From assembly GCA_052093725.1 (NCBI GenBank), contig JBQDHL010000018.1, positions 1 through 24,903 on the forward strand: a DNA stretch of 24,903 bases. Reading direction: 5' to 3'. Origin of the DNA: Jeotgalicoccus sp052093725 (GTDB lineage Bacteria > Bacillota > Bacilli > Staphylococcales > Salinicoccaceae). This document shows positions 6,561-14,794 of the stretch, piece by piece. Each line of letters begins with the position of its first letter. The stretch's first letter is position 1. The notes beneath the pieces are model-generated. The model made no database searches. It was not told the DNA's origin and saw only the letters and a program-made list of their open reading frames with translations. The position numbers and the translations under genes are program-made.

Positions 6561-6989
6561 ATGAAATCGTTTAAAGTAATAGATATGAAGATTATTCAAC
6601 AGCAGAACTTTATCGTTCCTGAAGTAAAAGATGGCGTTATTATTAATATGGAATACGGAGATAATCCGTGGATTATCGAAATTGTAACCGACGGGGATCT
6701 TGCAACAATTCTAGAAAAGCTGAAAGGACAGCATGTTGAAATGATGGTTACTATTACAAGACCATCCAATGCGCCTGCTAAATTTTTAGGCAGACTGATG
6801 GACATCAATCAGATGGATGATATGATTTCAGTTATCTTTAAAGGCTCTATTATCGTTCAAGGACCAAACTATGCCGAAGACCTCCTGGAATTCCTTGTTA
6901 AAGAAAGATACGAAGGTAAAGCTTTGGTTGATGAATTTAATTCGCGTATGGAATCTAAAGAAGACTTTAGAAAAGAAGATGAAGAATAA
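6561..6989 (+). CDS. ywpF: YwpF-like family protein, function unknown
   Basis: This is the only plus-strand gene in the window. The 142-residue soluble protein begins MKSFKVIDMKIIQQQ and is predicted to be beta-rich in its first 110 residues, with an acidic helical tail (SRMESKEDFRKEDEE). It resembles the YwpF-like family found beside fabZ and ssbB in Bacillus and beside fabZ and ssb in staphylococci; no biochemical function is known. The open frame extends ten codons upstream, but the ATG at 6561 is preferred because AAAAAGGGG lies about ten bases before it and family members start at this point. It faces away from ssb across a 196-bp A/T-rich gap in which no clear promoter was found, and converges with fabZ on a shared terminator. 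Confidence 0.82.
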   Translation: MKSFKVIDMKIIQQQNFIVPEVKDGVIINMEYGDNPWIIEIVTDGDLATILEKLKGQHVEMMVTITRPSNAPAKFLGRLMDINQMDDMISVIFKGSIIVQGPNYAEDLLEFLVKERYEGKALVDEFNSRMESKEDFRKEDEE

Positions 6990-6992
6990 ATA

Positions 6993-7040
6993 CAAAAAAA
7001 ACCGTCCTAAATCTTAAGTTTAAGATTTAGGACGGTTTTT
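6993..7040. terminator. Bidirectional terminator between ywpF and fabZ
   Basis: A perfect 16-bp stem (7001-7016 with 7021-7036) and four-base loop AGTT is flanked by A-runs on the left and T-runs on the right. It therefore works for ywpF on the plus strand and fabZ on the minus strand. The fabZ stop codon is only three bases away. Confidence 0.95.
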
Positions 7041-7042
7041 AC

Positions 7043-7486
7043 TTATTTCTCGCCTATTTTAATATCTGAAATGGCAAATGTTATTTCGCACTGGCACGCA
7101 ACCTGTCCATCGACAGTTGCAACTGCCCAGCCTTTACCTATCGGACCGCGGAGTTTAGTAATTTCTACTGACAGCTCCAGAGTGTCACCCGGTGTTACCT
7201 GCTTTTTGAATCGGCATTTATCAATACCTGCAAAGAATGCGAGTTTCCCTTTAAATTCTTCCTGCTGAAGTAGTGCAACGGCACCGACCTGCGCAAGTGA
7301 TTCTACTATCAGTACTCCTGGCATAACAGCGTAATCCGGGAAGTGACCTTCAAAAAACGGTTCGTTCCCCGATACTTGTTTTATACCTTTACAGCTCTTG
7401 CCCGGTTCAACTTCTGTAATTCTGTCAATAAGAAGGAACGGCGGGCGGTGAGGTATTATTGCTTTAATCTGATCATATGTTAGCAT
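7043..7486 (-). CDS. fabZ: 3-hydroxyacyl-[acyl-carrier-protein] dehydratase
   Basis: The 147-residue hot-dog-fold enzyme dehydrates 3-hydroxyacyl-ACP in fatty-acid elongation. Visible motifs are IIPHRPPFLLIDRI at the start, the active-site loop GNEPFFEGHFPDYAVMPGV with catalytic His48, and ESLAQVGAV with catalytic Glu62, followed by AGIDKCRFKKQVTPGDTL. The start is uncertain. A TTG at 7496-7498 would overlap the upstream stop as TTGA but has AGGGG directly against it, while the ATG at 7484-7486 has the same AGGGG twelve bases away and gives the N-terminal length of B. subtilis FabZ. The ATG is used. It is last in a murA-epuA-fabZ unit and linked by function to membrane and envelope synthesis. 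Confidence 0.95.
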   Translation of the reverse strand: MLTYDQIKAIIPHRPPFLLIDRITEVEPGKSCKGIKQVSGNEPFFEGHFPDYAVMPGVLIVESLAQVGAVALLQQEEFKGKLAFFAGIDKCRFKKQVTPGDTLELSVEITKLRGPIGKGWAVATVDGQVACQCEITFAISDIKIGEK

Positions 7487-7494
7487 GTCTGTCG

Positions 7495-7683
7495 TCAACC
7501 CCTAGTTAAGTTAATGATATGTTCCCACGTTTCAATACGGAATACTCCAAATGGATTATCCAGTATGCCGAAGCCAATCATCAGTCCTAAAAAGACGAGA
7601 ACGATTGCGATGTAGAAAAACAATAGAATTCTAACCAACAATGGGAACCTACGGTGAACGATTTTCTGTTGTTGTTCTGCCAT
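7495..7683 (-). CDS. Small single-pass membrane protein, EpuA-like
   Basis: The 62-residue protein has a basic N-terminus (HRRFPLLVR), one long hydrophobic helix (about residues 16-41) and a short tail with NPFGVFRIETWEHIINL. The tail resembles the EpuA family (PF11772), small proteins often mislabelled DNA-directed RNA polymerase subunit beta in databases. The tail would be outside if the positive-inside rule holds. It lies 12 bases after murA, with its ribosome-binding site AAAGGGGT overlapping the end of murA, and its TGA overlaps the alternative fabZ start. Function is unknown; its fixed place between murA and fabZ hints at an envelope role. Confidence 0.7.
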   Translation of the reverse strand: MAEQQQKIVHRRFPLLVRILLFFYIAIVLVFLGLMIGFGILDNPFGVFRIETWEHIINLTRG

Positions 7684-7695
7684 AGTATTACCCCT

Positions 7696-8988
7696 TTACT
7701 TTGATGTCACCAAATGCTTATCAGACGCACTGTCGTTCACGCGCTCAATATCTGCACCAAGTGCTTTCAGTTTTTCATGGAAACGCACGTAACCGCGGTC
7801 CAGATGCTGAAGTTCAGTTACAGAAGTATAACCTTCCGCTGCAAGACCGGCAAGTACTAATGCTGCACCCGCTCTTAAATCTGAAGCACGCACATTTGCA
7901 CCGTACAGCTGATTGCCACCGCGGATAATCGCATGATTATCCTCAAGAGAAATATTAGCATTCATCGCTGAAAATTCTCTTACGTGCATAAAACGGTTCT
8001 CAAATATTGTTTCCGTAACAATGCTCGTACCGTCGATTGTCGTTAATAGCGCCATCATCTGGCTTTGCATATCTGTCGGAAAACCGGGATGAGGCATTGT
8101 TTTCAAATCAGTCGGTTTATATTCCTTTGTCGGAATTACTCTTACGTCGTTACCTTCTTCGACGAATTGTATACCAATCTCTTCAAGCTTTGATACCACT
8201 GCAGATAAATGTTCGATAACAACATTTTTCAAAAGAATTTCACTGCGTGTAATCGCACCGGCTATCATAAATGTTCCTGCCTCGATACGGTCGGGAATTA
8301 CAGTGTGTTCTGAACCATGCAGGTTTTCCACACCGATAATTTTAATATGTCCCGTACCGGCACCAATCACACGGCCGCCCATTGAATTAATGTAGTTCGC
8401 AAGATCAGTAATTTCAGGTTCCATCGCAGCATTTTCAATGTGTGTTGTCCCTTCAGCCAGACTCGCTGCCATCATTAAATTCTGAGTAGCACCGACACTC
8501 GGGAAATCCATATGAATTTTAGTCCCTTGAAGACGCCCGTCAATTTTGCCTTCTATATAGCCGGCAGACTGTTCGAACGCTACACCCATTTTCTCTAAAC
8601 CTTTGATATGCTGTTCAATCGGACGTGATCCGATTGCACAACCGCCGGGCATCGCAATATTGCAATAACCGTAACGGCTTAATAATGGTCCCATGACAAG
8701 CATGCTTGCACGCATTTTACTGACTAACTCATAAGGTGCGATACAATTCAATTCTCCACTTGCATCGATAACAACACTATTTTTTTCAGACGATGCTTCT
8801 GCACCAAGCGTAGTAATTAATTTTGTTAATGTATTTACATCTGATAATTCGGGTACGTTTTTAATTATTGAGCGTCCTTCGCCAGCCAGCAGCGATGCTG
8901 CCAGAATTGGCAATACTGCATTTTTGGCCCCTTCAATCTCAACAGAACCAGACAGCTTTCGTCCACCCTTTACAATAATTTTATCCAT
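7696..8988 (-). CDS. murA: UDP-N-acetylglucosamine 1-carboxyvinyltransferase
   Basis: This 430-residue enzyme transfers enolpyruvate from phosphoenolpyruvate to UDP-GlcNAc, the first committed step of peptidoglycan synthesis, in the cytoplasm. Motifs are GAKNAVLPILAASLLA (residues 20-35, with the active-site Lys22), the catalytic-cysteine loop MPGGCAIGSRPIEQH (Cys117, the fosfomycin target), VGATQNLMMAASLAEG and DRIEAGTFMIAGA. The EPSP-synthase-like two-domain length is complete. The sensitive Cys form is present, not the Asp variant. Low-GC Gram-positives often have two copies; its neighbours (DUF1146 gene upstream, fabZ downstream) mark it as the murAA locus. A sigma-A-like promoter lies directly upstream and GGAGTGAG precedes the ATG. 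Confidence 0.97.
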   Translation of the reverse strand: MDKIIVKGGRKLSGSVEIEGAKNAVLPILAASLLAGEGRSIIKNVPELSDVNTLTKLITTLGAEASSEKNSVVIDASGELNCIAPYELVSKMRASMLVMGPLLSRYGYCNIAMPGGCAIGSRPIEQHIKGLEKMGVAFEQSAGYIEGKIDGRLQGTKIHMDFPSVGATQNLMMAASLAEGTTHIENAAMEPEITDLANYINSMGGRVIGAGTGHIKIIGVENLHGSEHTVIPDRIEAGTFMIAGAITRSEILLKNVVIEHLSAVVSKLEEIGIQFVEEGNDVRVIPTKEYKPTDLKTMPHPGFPTDMQSQMMALLTTIDGTSIVTETIFENRFMHVREFSAMNANISLEDNHAIIRGGNQLYGANVRASDLRAGAALVLAGLAAEGYTSVTELQHLDRGYVRFHEKLKALGADIERVNDSASDKHLVTSK

Positions 8989-9018
8989 CTTCTCACTCCA
9001 TATTTCTCTATACCATTC

Positions 9019-9047
9019 ATTATAATAATACGGTGTTTAGGTATCAC
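9019..9047 (-). promoter_or_regulatory. Candidate promoter of murA
   Basis: GTGATA (9042-9047) and a perfect TATAAT (9019-9024) on the minus strand are 17 bases apart, about 30 bases before the murA start. The -35 lies just past the stop of the DUF1146 gene. It would let murA be transcribed independently of the atp operon. Confidence 0.55.
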
Positions 9048-9058
9048 TTGTAAAGCAA

Positions 9059-9289
9059 TTAGCTGAACATGAGCGCTGCTTCCTGAGTATATCTAAAGAT
9101 GTCCATAATAAAGTTGCTCATCGCTGTACCTAATAAGATACTCAGCATGATAAGCACCAGACGAATTCGTCCGATTTCACCTTTATTAAATAAATTTTCA
9201 ATCCTTACTCCCTGCAATACCCAGAATGCAAGACCGATACACAAAATATGAAGAATAATATGCATTAAGGCGAACTGAGAAAAACCCAA
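9059..9289 (-). CDS. DUF1146 (YwzB family) membrane protein
   Basis: This 76-residue protein with two predicted membrane helices (about 7-26 and 42-64), joined by a basic loop with IENLFNKGEIGRIR, matches the DUF1146/YwzB family found between atpC and murA in many Firmicutes. The start is a TTG (9287-9289), supported by AAGGAGG seven bases before it and by the first helix beginning straight after; the next ATG (codon 9) has no ribosome-binding site. The atp operon terminator ends only about eight bases before this ribosome-binding site, so expression depends on read-through or on a promoter inside atpC. Function unknown. Confidence 0.82.
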   Translation of the reverse strand: MGFSQFALMHIILHILCIGLAFWVLQGVRIENLFNKGEIGRIRLVLIMLSILLGTAMSNFIMDIFRYTQEAALMFS

Positions 9290-9308
9290 AGTAATTCCTC
9301 CTTTCGAT

Positions 9309-9337
9309 AAAAAAAAGACTGGAAAGTCCAGTCTTTT
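9309..9337 (-). terminator. Intrinsic terminator after atpC
   Basis: The stem GACTGGA/TCCAGTC (9317-9323 with 9327-9333), extended by A-U pairs, is followed on the minus strand by eight T residues. It lies about 15 bases after the atpC stop and directly in front of the ribosome-binding site of the DUF1146 gene. Confidence 0.87.
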
Positions 9338-9345
9338 AGTTTTAA

Positions 9346-9750
9346 TTAATATTTAGATACTTCTAAACGGTTAGCTGCACGCTGTAATGCAAGTTCTGCA
9401 CGATACGTATCGACACGTTCATCCTGTGATTGCTGAAGCAGCTGTTCCGCTCTCGCTTTCGCAGCTTCTGCACGTTCCGAATCAATATCTTTTGAAAACT
9501 CGCCAGCCTGTACAAGTACTGTAATCTTTTCAGGTCTGATTTCTGCAAACCCTTCAGTAACAGCCAGGTAGTCAAACTTACCATTAATTTTAACGCGAAG
9601 GACACCTATTTTGAGCGGTGTAACAGTCGGAATATGACCGGCCATTACACCAAGCTCACCCTGTTTAGTTTGAAGAATAACGATTTCCGAATCTTCTTCG
9701 TGGAAAACAGAACCGTTAGGAGTAACTACATCAAGTGCAATTGTTGCCAT
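9346..9750 (-). CDS. atpC: F1Fo ATP synthase epsilon subunit
   Basis: The 134-residue central-stalk subunit couples rotation of gamma to the c-ring and can inhibit ATP hydrolysis. The N-terminal beta-sandwich begins LDVVTPNGSVFHEEDSE and includes GELGVMAGHIPTVTPL (residues 31-46) and LAVTEGFAEIRPEKITVLV. The C-terminal helical hairpin (about 88-134) is Ala/Glu/Arg-rich. Length is normal for Firmicutes. GGAGGG lies six bases before the ATG, 16 bases after atpD. It is the last gene of the atp operon and is followed by an intrinsic terminator. Confidence 0.97.
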   Translation of the reverse strand: MATIALDVVTPNGSVFHEEDSEIVILQTKQGELGVMAGHIPTVTPLKIGVLRVKINGKFDYLAVTEGFAEIRPEKITVLVQAGEFSKDIDSERAEAAKARAEQLLQQSQDERVDTYRAELALQRAANRLEVSKY

Positions 9751-9766
9751 GTTTTACCCTCCCGTT

Positions 9767-11182
9767 TTAGACTTCTACACCTTGTTGACGCGCTTTATCA
9801 AGTGCATCTTCGATGCCGCCAACAAGACGGAAAGCATCTTCAGGTATGTGATCGTACTTACCTTCCAGAATAGCCTTAAAGTCTTGAACTGTTTCTTTAA
9901 CAGGTACGTAAGAACCTTTTTGTCCTGTAAATTGTTCTGCTACGTGGAAATTCTGACTTAAGAAGAATTGGATGCGGCGTGCGCGTCCAACAGTGTTCTT
10001 ATCTTCTTCAGAAAGCTCATCCATACCTAGAATTGCAATAATATCCTGCAGTTCACGATATTTTTGAAGCGTAGACTGAACGTCTCTTGCTACTTTATAG
10101 TGCTCTTCACCAACGATTGCCGGAGAAAGTGCACGTGAAGTAGATGCTAATGGATCCACAGCCGGGTAAATACCCATCTCTGAAAGTTTACGTTCTAAGT
10201 TAGTCGTCGCATCTAAGTGAGCGAACGTCTGAGCCGGAGCCGGGTCAGTATAGTCATCGGCTGGTACGAATACTGCCTGGATTGACGTTACTGAACCAAC
10301 GTTAGTTGACGTAATTCTTTCCTGTAATTGACCCATCTCAGTTGCAAGTGTAGGCTGGTAACCTACTGCTGAAGGCATACGTCCGAGGAGCGCTGATACT
10401 TCAGAACCTGCTTGAGTAAAGCGGAAAATGTTATCGATAAACAGAAGTACATCCTGACCTTCTTCGTCACGGAAGTATTCTGCCATTGTTAAGCCTGAAA
10501 GTGCTACACGCATACGTGCGCCCGGTGGTTCGTTCATCTGACCGAAAACCATTGCAGTTTTCTTGATAACACCTGAATCTTTCATTTCGTAGTAAAGGTC
10601 ATTACCTTCACGAGTACGTTCACCAACACCGGCGAATACCGAAATACCACCGTGTTCTTGTGCAACGTTGTTAATAAGTTCCTGAATAAGAACCGTTTTC
10701 CCTACGCCGGCACCACCGAAGAGTCCAACTTTACCACCTTTAGTGTAAGGTGCAAGAAGGTCTACTACTTTAATACCAGTTTCAAGAATCTCAGTTGAAG
10801 TTGCTAATTCATCAAACTTCGGAGCTAAACGGTGAATTGGATCACGGCGTACTGATGCTGGAAGCGGCTCATCTAAGTCGATGTTTTCACCTAATACGTT
10901 GAAGACACGACCAAGAGTTACTTCTCCTACCGGCACTGTGATTGGAGAACCTGCGTTCTCTACTTCAGCACCACGGCGTAAGCCGTCAGTAGAACTCATC
11001 GCAATCGTTCTGACAATGTTATCGCCGCGGTGTAACGCAACTTCAAGTGTCAGAGAGATTGGCTCTGAATCAGCATTGTTAATTTTAACTACCAATGCGT
11101 TATTAATTTCAGGTAATTCACCCTCATTAAAGCGCACGTCAACTACAGGTCCCATTACTTGGACTACTTGACCTAAAGCCAT
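9767..11182 (-). CDS. atpD: F1Fo ATP synthase beta subunit (catalytic)
   Basis: The 471-residue protein carries the catalytic nucleotide sites of F1. Walker A is GGAGVGKT (residues 156-163, Lys162), the catalytic glutamate is in AGVGERTREGND (Glu188), Walker B is DVLLFIDNIFR, and the DELSEED lever that contacts gamma is present as GMDELSEED. Length and all key residues are standard. AGGAGGAAATT precedes the ATG, about 20 bases after atpG. The coding sequence uses preferred codons, as expected for a highly expressed gene. Confidence 0.99.
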   Translation of the reverse strand: MALGQVVQVMGPVVDVRFNEGELPEINNALVVKINNADSEPISLTLEVALHRGDNIVRTIAMSSTDGLRRGAEVENAGSPITVPVGEVTLGRVFNVLGENIDLDEPLPASVRRDPIHRLAPKFDELATSTEILETGIKVVDLLAPYTKGGKVGLFGGAGVGKTVLIQELINNVAQEHGGISVFAGVGERTREGNDLYYEMKDSGVIKKTAMVFGQMNEPPGARMRVALSGLTMAEYFRDEEGQDVLLFIDNIFRFTQAGSEVSALLGRMPSAVGYQPTLATEMGQLQERITSTNVGSVTSIQAVFVPADDYTDPAPAQTFAHLDATTNLERKLSEMGIYPAVDPLASTSRALSPAIVGEEHYKVARDVQSTLQKYRELQDIIAILGMDELSEEDKNTVGRARRIQFFLSQNFHVAEQFTGQKGSYVPVKETVQDFKAILEGKYDHIPEDAFRLVGGIEDALDKARQQGVEV

Positions 11183-11203
11183 TTAATTTCCTCCTAATCT
11201 CAA

Positions 11204-12079
11204 TTATTCTAGTGCAGTTGCGCCACCGACGATTTCTGTAATCTCCTGCGTAATCGCCGCTTGTCTTAAGCGGTTATACTGCAGCTGAAGATCGCCAACA
11301 AGCTCAGTTGCATTATCAGTTGCTGCCTTCATAGCTGTCATACGGGCTGCATGCTCACTCGCTTTTGCGTCGAGCAGTGCACCGTAAATCAGACTTTCGG
11401 CATACTGAGGTAAAATTGTTTCTAGAATTGTTTCTTTATCTGGTTCAAACTCATAACTTGCAAGAGCTGTATCAGAATGGTCTGACTGAATATCAGATTC
11501 CGTTAATGGTAATACTTTACGTACTGTTACCTGCTGCTCTAGAACATTTACAAACTTGTTGTAAATAATATAAAGCTCATCGATATCTTCATTTACAAAT
11601 CCGTTAACCGACTGAGCAGCGATTTCTTTCACGCTGGCAAAGTCCGGCTGATCGGGTAAACCAGTACGATGATTTGTAACATGGAAGCCACGCCCTGTTA
11701 AAGTTTCATAGCCAATTTTTCCGAGGACGAATAAATCGTATGAATCGGGATTGTTATCATGTCGCTTATTAGCTTGTTCAGTAATCGCTTTAACGACGTT
11801 GTTATTGTAAGGACCAGCTTTACCTGTGTCACTTGAAATTATGATATAGCCCGTTCTCTTAATTGGTCTCTCTTCTAACATAGGGTGTGAGCTTTCAGTA
11901 TCACCAGCTGCAATTGCTCTGACTGTTTCCTGGATTTTATCCATGTAAGGCTGGAATTTTTTTGAATTCTGTTCAGCTCTTCTCAGTTTCGAGTTCGCAA
12001 CCATATGCATAGCGCTTGTCAATTGACTCATCTTTTTAGTAGAGCCAATACGACCTTTAATTTCTCTTAGTGAAACCAT
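11204..12079 (-). CDS. atpG: F1Fo ATP synthase gamma subunit
   Basis: The 291-residue rotor shaft has the N-terminal helix MVSLREIKGRIGSTKKMSQLTSAMHMVANSKLRR (about 1-34) and the C-terminal helix ending RLRQAAITQEITEIVGGATAL, which together form the coiled coil inside the alpha3beta3 ring. The Rossmann-like middle domain is present. The usual SDRGLAG[GP]YN motif reads SDTGKAGPYNNN here, with Thr and Lys replacing the common Arg and Leu; the helix motif reads AMHMVANSK instead of the more usual AMEMVAASK. AAGGTGGTGAA precedes the ATG. The substitutions look like lineage divergence rather than loss of function, since the frame and ends are intact. Confidence 0.98.
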   Translation of the reverse strand: MVSLREIKGRIGSTKKMSQLTSAMHMVANSKLRRAEQNSKKFQPYMDKIQETVRAIAAGDTESSHPMLEERPIKRTGYIIISSDTGKAGPYNNNVVKAITEQANKRHDNNPDSYDLFVLGKIGYETLTGRGFHVTNHRTGLPDQPDFASVKEIAAQSVNGFVNEDIDELYIIYNKFVNVLEQQVTVRKVLPLTESDIQSDHSDTALASYEFEPDKETILETILPQYAESLIYGALLDAKASEHAARMTAMKAATDNATELVGDLQLQYNRLRQAAITQEITEIVGGATALE

Positions 12080-12109
12080 GAATTCACCACCTTAGTAATT
12101 ACTTACTTC

Positions 12110-13618
12110 TTAGTTAGAAGGGTTGAAAAGCTTTTTGAAACTCTTAATTGCTGTATCGTATGCTTCACTGTCAGGAAGTTGTTTAGTTTGAGCAATTTTG
12201 CTTAATAATTCAGCATCGTTCGCCTCAAGCCAGCTCAAGAATTCAGCTTCGAAACGTGTAACGTCTTCAACTGGAACATCATCCAGGTAGCCGTTAACAA
12301 GTGCGAAAAGAATTACAACTTGTTTTTCTACTTTTAATGGTTCGTTTTCAGGTTGTTTAAGTACTTCAACTGTACGCGCACCACGGTCAAGTTTAGCTTT
12401 TGTCGACTCGTCAAGATCTGAACCGAACTGAGAGAATGCTTCCAGTTCACGGTATGCAGCAAGGTCTAAACGCAGCGTACCCGCTACTTTCTTCATTGCT
12501 TTAATCTGTGCTGAACCACCTACACGTGATACTGAAAGACCCGCGTTAATCGCTGGACGTACACCTGAGTGGAATAGGTCTGACTGCAGGAATATCTGAC
12601 CGTCAGTAATAGAGATAACGTTCGTTGGAACGAATGCACTGATGTCTCCTGCCTGAGTTTCGATGAATGGCAACGCAGTAATTGAACCGCCGCCTAAATC
12701 ATCATTTAATTTCGCAGCACGCTCAAGAAGACGGCTGTGAAGGTAGAATACGTCACCCGGGAATGCTTCACGGCCCGGCGGACGGCGTAATAGTAATGAT
12801 AATTCACGGTAAGCCGCAGCTTGTTTCGTTAAGTCATCATATACGATTAACACGTGTTTGCCGTTGAACATAAATTCTTCAGCCATAGATACACCAGCAT
12901 ATGGTGAAATATATAGTAATGGAGCAGGATCAGCTGCACCAGCAGTAACAATGATTGTATAATCAAGCGCACCGTTTTTACGTAAAGTTTCCACTGTAGC
13001 ACGTACAGTTGATTCTTTTTGTCCAATCGCTACGTAAACACAAATCATATCCTGATCTTTTTGGTTAATAATTGTATCGATTGCAATTGTCGTTTTACCA
13101 GTCTGACGGTCACCGATGATTAACTCACGCTGTCCGCGGCCAATTGGTACTAATGCATCAATTGCTTTAATTCCTGTTTGTAATGGTTCATCAACACTCT
13201 TACGGTCCATAACTCCAGTCGCTGGACTTTCTATAGGACGTGTTTTAGTAGTATTGATAGGACCTTTACCGTCGATCGGTTGACCGAGCGGGTTTACTAC
13301 ACGACCGATAAGTTCTTCACCAACCGGTACTTCCATAATACGGCCGGTACGTTTAACTTCGTCGCCTTCTTTAATATCGTCACTTGGTCCAAGTATTACG
13401 ATACCAACATTATTTTCTTCAAGGTTTTGAGCAAGTCCAAGTACACCACTCGGGAACTCAATTAACTCTCCTGCCATTGCATCGTTTAAACCATGAGCAA
13501 GTGCAATTCCGTCACCCACCTGGATAACAGTACCGACATCAGTAACCTGCATATCTTTATCATAGTTTTCGATTTGGCTTCTTAAGAGAGCACTTATTTC
13601 GTCAGCTTTGATTGCCAT
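12110..13618 (-). CDS. atpA: F1Fo ATP synthase alpha subunit
   Basis: The 502-residue non-catalytic subunit of the F1 hexamer has an N-terminal beta-barrel (residues about 1-95), Walker A GDRQTGKT (169-176, Lys175), VLIVYDDLTKQAAAYRELSLLLRRPPGREA and the arginine-finger segment SVSRVGGSAQ that completes the beta active site. Length is typical. GGAG lies ten bases before the ATG, in the 15-base gap after atpH. Part of atpIBEFHAGDC. Confidence 0.99.
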   Translation of the reverse strand: MAIKADEISALLRSQIENYDKDMQVTDVGTVIQVGDGIALAHGLNDAMAGELIEFPSGVLGLAQNLEENNVGIVILGPSDDIKEGDEVKRTGRIMEVPVGEELIGRVVNPLGQPIDGKGPINTTKTRPIESPATGVMDRKSVDEPLQTGIKAIDALVPIGRGQRELIIGDRQTGKTTIAIDTIINQKDQDMICVYVAIGQKESTVRATVETLRKNGALDYTIIVTAGAADPAPLLYISPYAGVSMAEEFMFNGKHVLIVYDDLTKQAAAYRELSLLLRRPPGREAFPGDVFYLHSRLLERAAKLNDDLGGGSITALPFIETQAGDISAFVPTNVISITDGQIFLQSDLFHSGVRPAINAGLSVSRVGGSAQIKAMKKVAGTLRLDLAAYRELEAFSQFGSDLDESTKAKLDRGARTVEVLKQPENEPLKVEKQVVILFALVNGYLDDVPVEDVTRFEAEFLSWLEANDAELLSKIAQTKQLPDSEAYDTAIKSFKKLFNPSN

Positions 13619-13633
13619 GAAAATGTCACTCCT

Positions 13634-14176
13634 TTAGCTATTCGCATGTTCTTTAAATTTATTTCTGATACTATTCAACTGATTCTGTACAGAACCATCG
13701 TAAACTTTCGAACCTAGAAGCACGCGTACGCCGCCAATAAGTTCTTCGTTAATTTCATTCGTTATAAGCAGCTTTTCATAACCTGTTTTATCGATAAATA
13801 TCTGGCCGAGCTGATCCAGCTCTTCTGCAGATAGTTTATAAACCGATTCTACTGTTACACGAGCCTGATTATGATTTTCATCATATAATGTTAGGAACTT
13901 GCTGTATATTTCTTCGAGTAATGACATATGTTTTTTATCCGACAGGATACGCAGCAGGTTTAACAGAAATCTGTCGCTTTGACCAAAAACTGTTTCCACC
14001 ACTGCTGTTCTTTTATCACGTGTAATCTTCGGGTTATCCATGAAATCGATAAAGTTCTCTACTGAAGCTGCTGCTTCAGTTACTTCAAAGAAATCAGCTT
14101 TAACATTTTCCAGATTATCGTGTTGTACTGCTACATCGAACAAGGCGCTGGCATATTTTTGACTGATCTTAGCCAT
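13634..14176 (-). CDS. atpH: F1Fo ATP synthase delta subunit
   Basis: The 180-residue peripheral-stalk subunit links the b dimer to the top of F1. The N-terminal helical domain begins ISQKYASALFDVAVQHD and includes FMDNPKITRDKR; the C-terminal part has ARVTVESVYKLSAEELDQL and the conserved ELIGGVRVLLGSKVYDGSVQNQL (about 144-166). Its ATG shares one base with the atpF stop (TAATG), so translation is coupled to atpF, its binding partner. Confidence 0.97.
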   Translation of the reverse strand: MAKISQKYASALFDVAVQHDNLENVKADFFEVTEAAASVENFIDFMDNPKITRDKRTAVVETVFGQSDRFLLNLLRILSDKKHMSLLEEIYSKFLTLYDENHNQARVTVESVYKLSAEELDQLGQIFIDKTGYEKLLITNEINEELIGGVRVLLGSKVYDGSVQNQLNSIRNKFKEHANS

Positions 14177-14694
14177 TATTTATCGCCTGCTTCCTGTAAG
14201 TAGTTCTGAACCAGACTTTTCTGATCTTCAGAGTTAAGTTCCTTACGGATCATCTTCTCTGCAATCAGTACTGAAAGCTCAGCAACCTGATCGTTAATAT
14301 CGCGGATTGCTTTTTCTTTTTCTCTTTCAATATCTGTCTTCGCTTCTGTCATCATTTGTGAAGAACGAGCCTCTGCATCTTTGATGATTGACTCTTGTTC
14401 TTTCTTCGCCTGACTTTTAGCGTTTTCCATAAGTTCAGAAATCTCAGCCTGCGTTGATTTCAGCAGTACTTCGTTCTCTTCTTTTAAGCGTTCAGCTTCT
14501 AATTTTCTATTTTCAGCAAAATCAATATCATCATGGATTAATTGTTCACGGTCATCCATAACTTTCTTAACTGGTTTCCACACATAGTATGACAATACTG
14601 CAAGCAGCGTCAGGAAACTCGCAAGAAGAACAAGCGATGTACCGACAGCCGTGCCCATAGTTTCACCAGCAGCACCTAAAATTAATAGTTCCAC
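14176..14694 (-). CDS. atpF: F1Fo ATP synthase b subunit
   Basis: The 172-residue stator subunit has one N-terminal membrane helix (about 17-39), the boundary motif YYVWKPVKKVMDDRE, and a long charged, Ala-rich coiled coil with EAERLKEENEVLLKS and KEQESIIKDAEARSSQ. The start is GTG (14692-14694), supported by AAAGGAG nine bases upstream; no in-frame ATG is better placed. A 100-bp gap with a strong hairpin separates it from atpE, which may set the low b:c ratio. Confidence 0.95.
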   Translation of the reverse strand: MELLILGAAGETMGTAVGTSLVLLASFLTLLAVLSYYVWKPVKKVMDDREQLIHDDIDFAENRKLEAERLKEENEVLLKSTQAEISELMENAKSQAKKEQESIIKDAEARSSQMMTEAKTDIEREKEKAIRDINDQVAELSVLIAEKMIRKELNSEDQKSLVQNYLQEAGDK

Positions 14695-14752
14695 CTATGT
14701 ACACTCCTTTCAAAAAAGTCTTTAACTCTCGTAGTTATTTACATAATAAGAT

Positions 14753-14780
14753 GGCGAAATCTTCAAAATAAGACTTCGCC
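14753..14780 (-). other. Intercistronic hairpin between atpE and atpF
   Basis: On the minus strand GGCGAAGTCTT pairs with AAGATTTCGCC (14770-14780 with 14753-14763, one G-U pair) around a six-base loop, 14 bases after the atpE stop. No T-tract follows, so it is not a standard terminator. The position suggests an mRNA stability or processing element favouring atpE over distal genes. Confidence 0.7.
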
Positions 14781-14794
14781 TTATATAACGACTC

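Noticed and set aside
10881..11171. Plus-strand open frame of 96 codons opposite the start of atpD
   Set aside because: Antisense shadow of a strongly codon-biased gene, no ribosome-binding site, biased composition.
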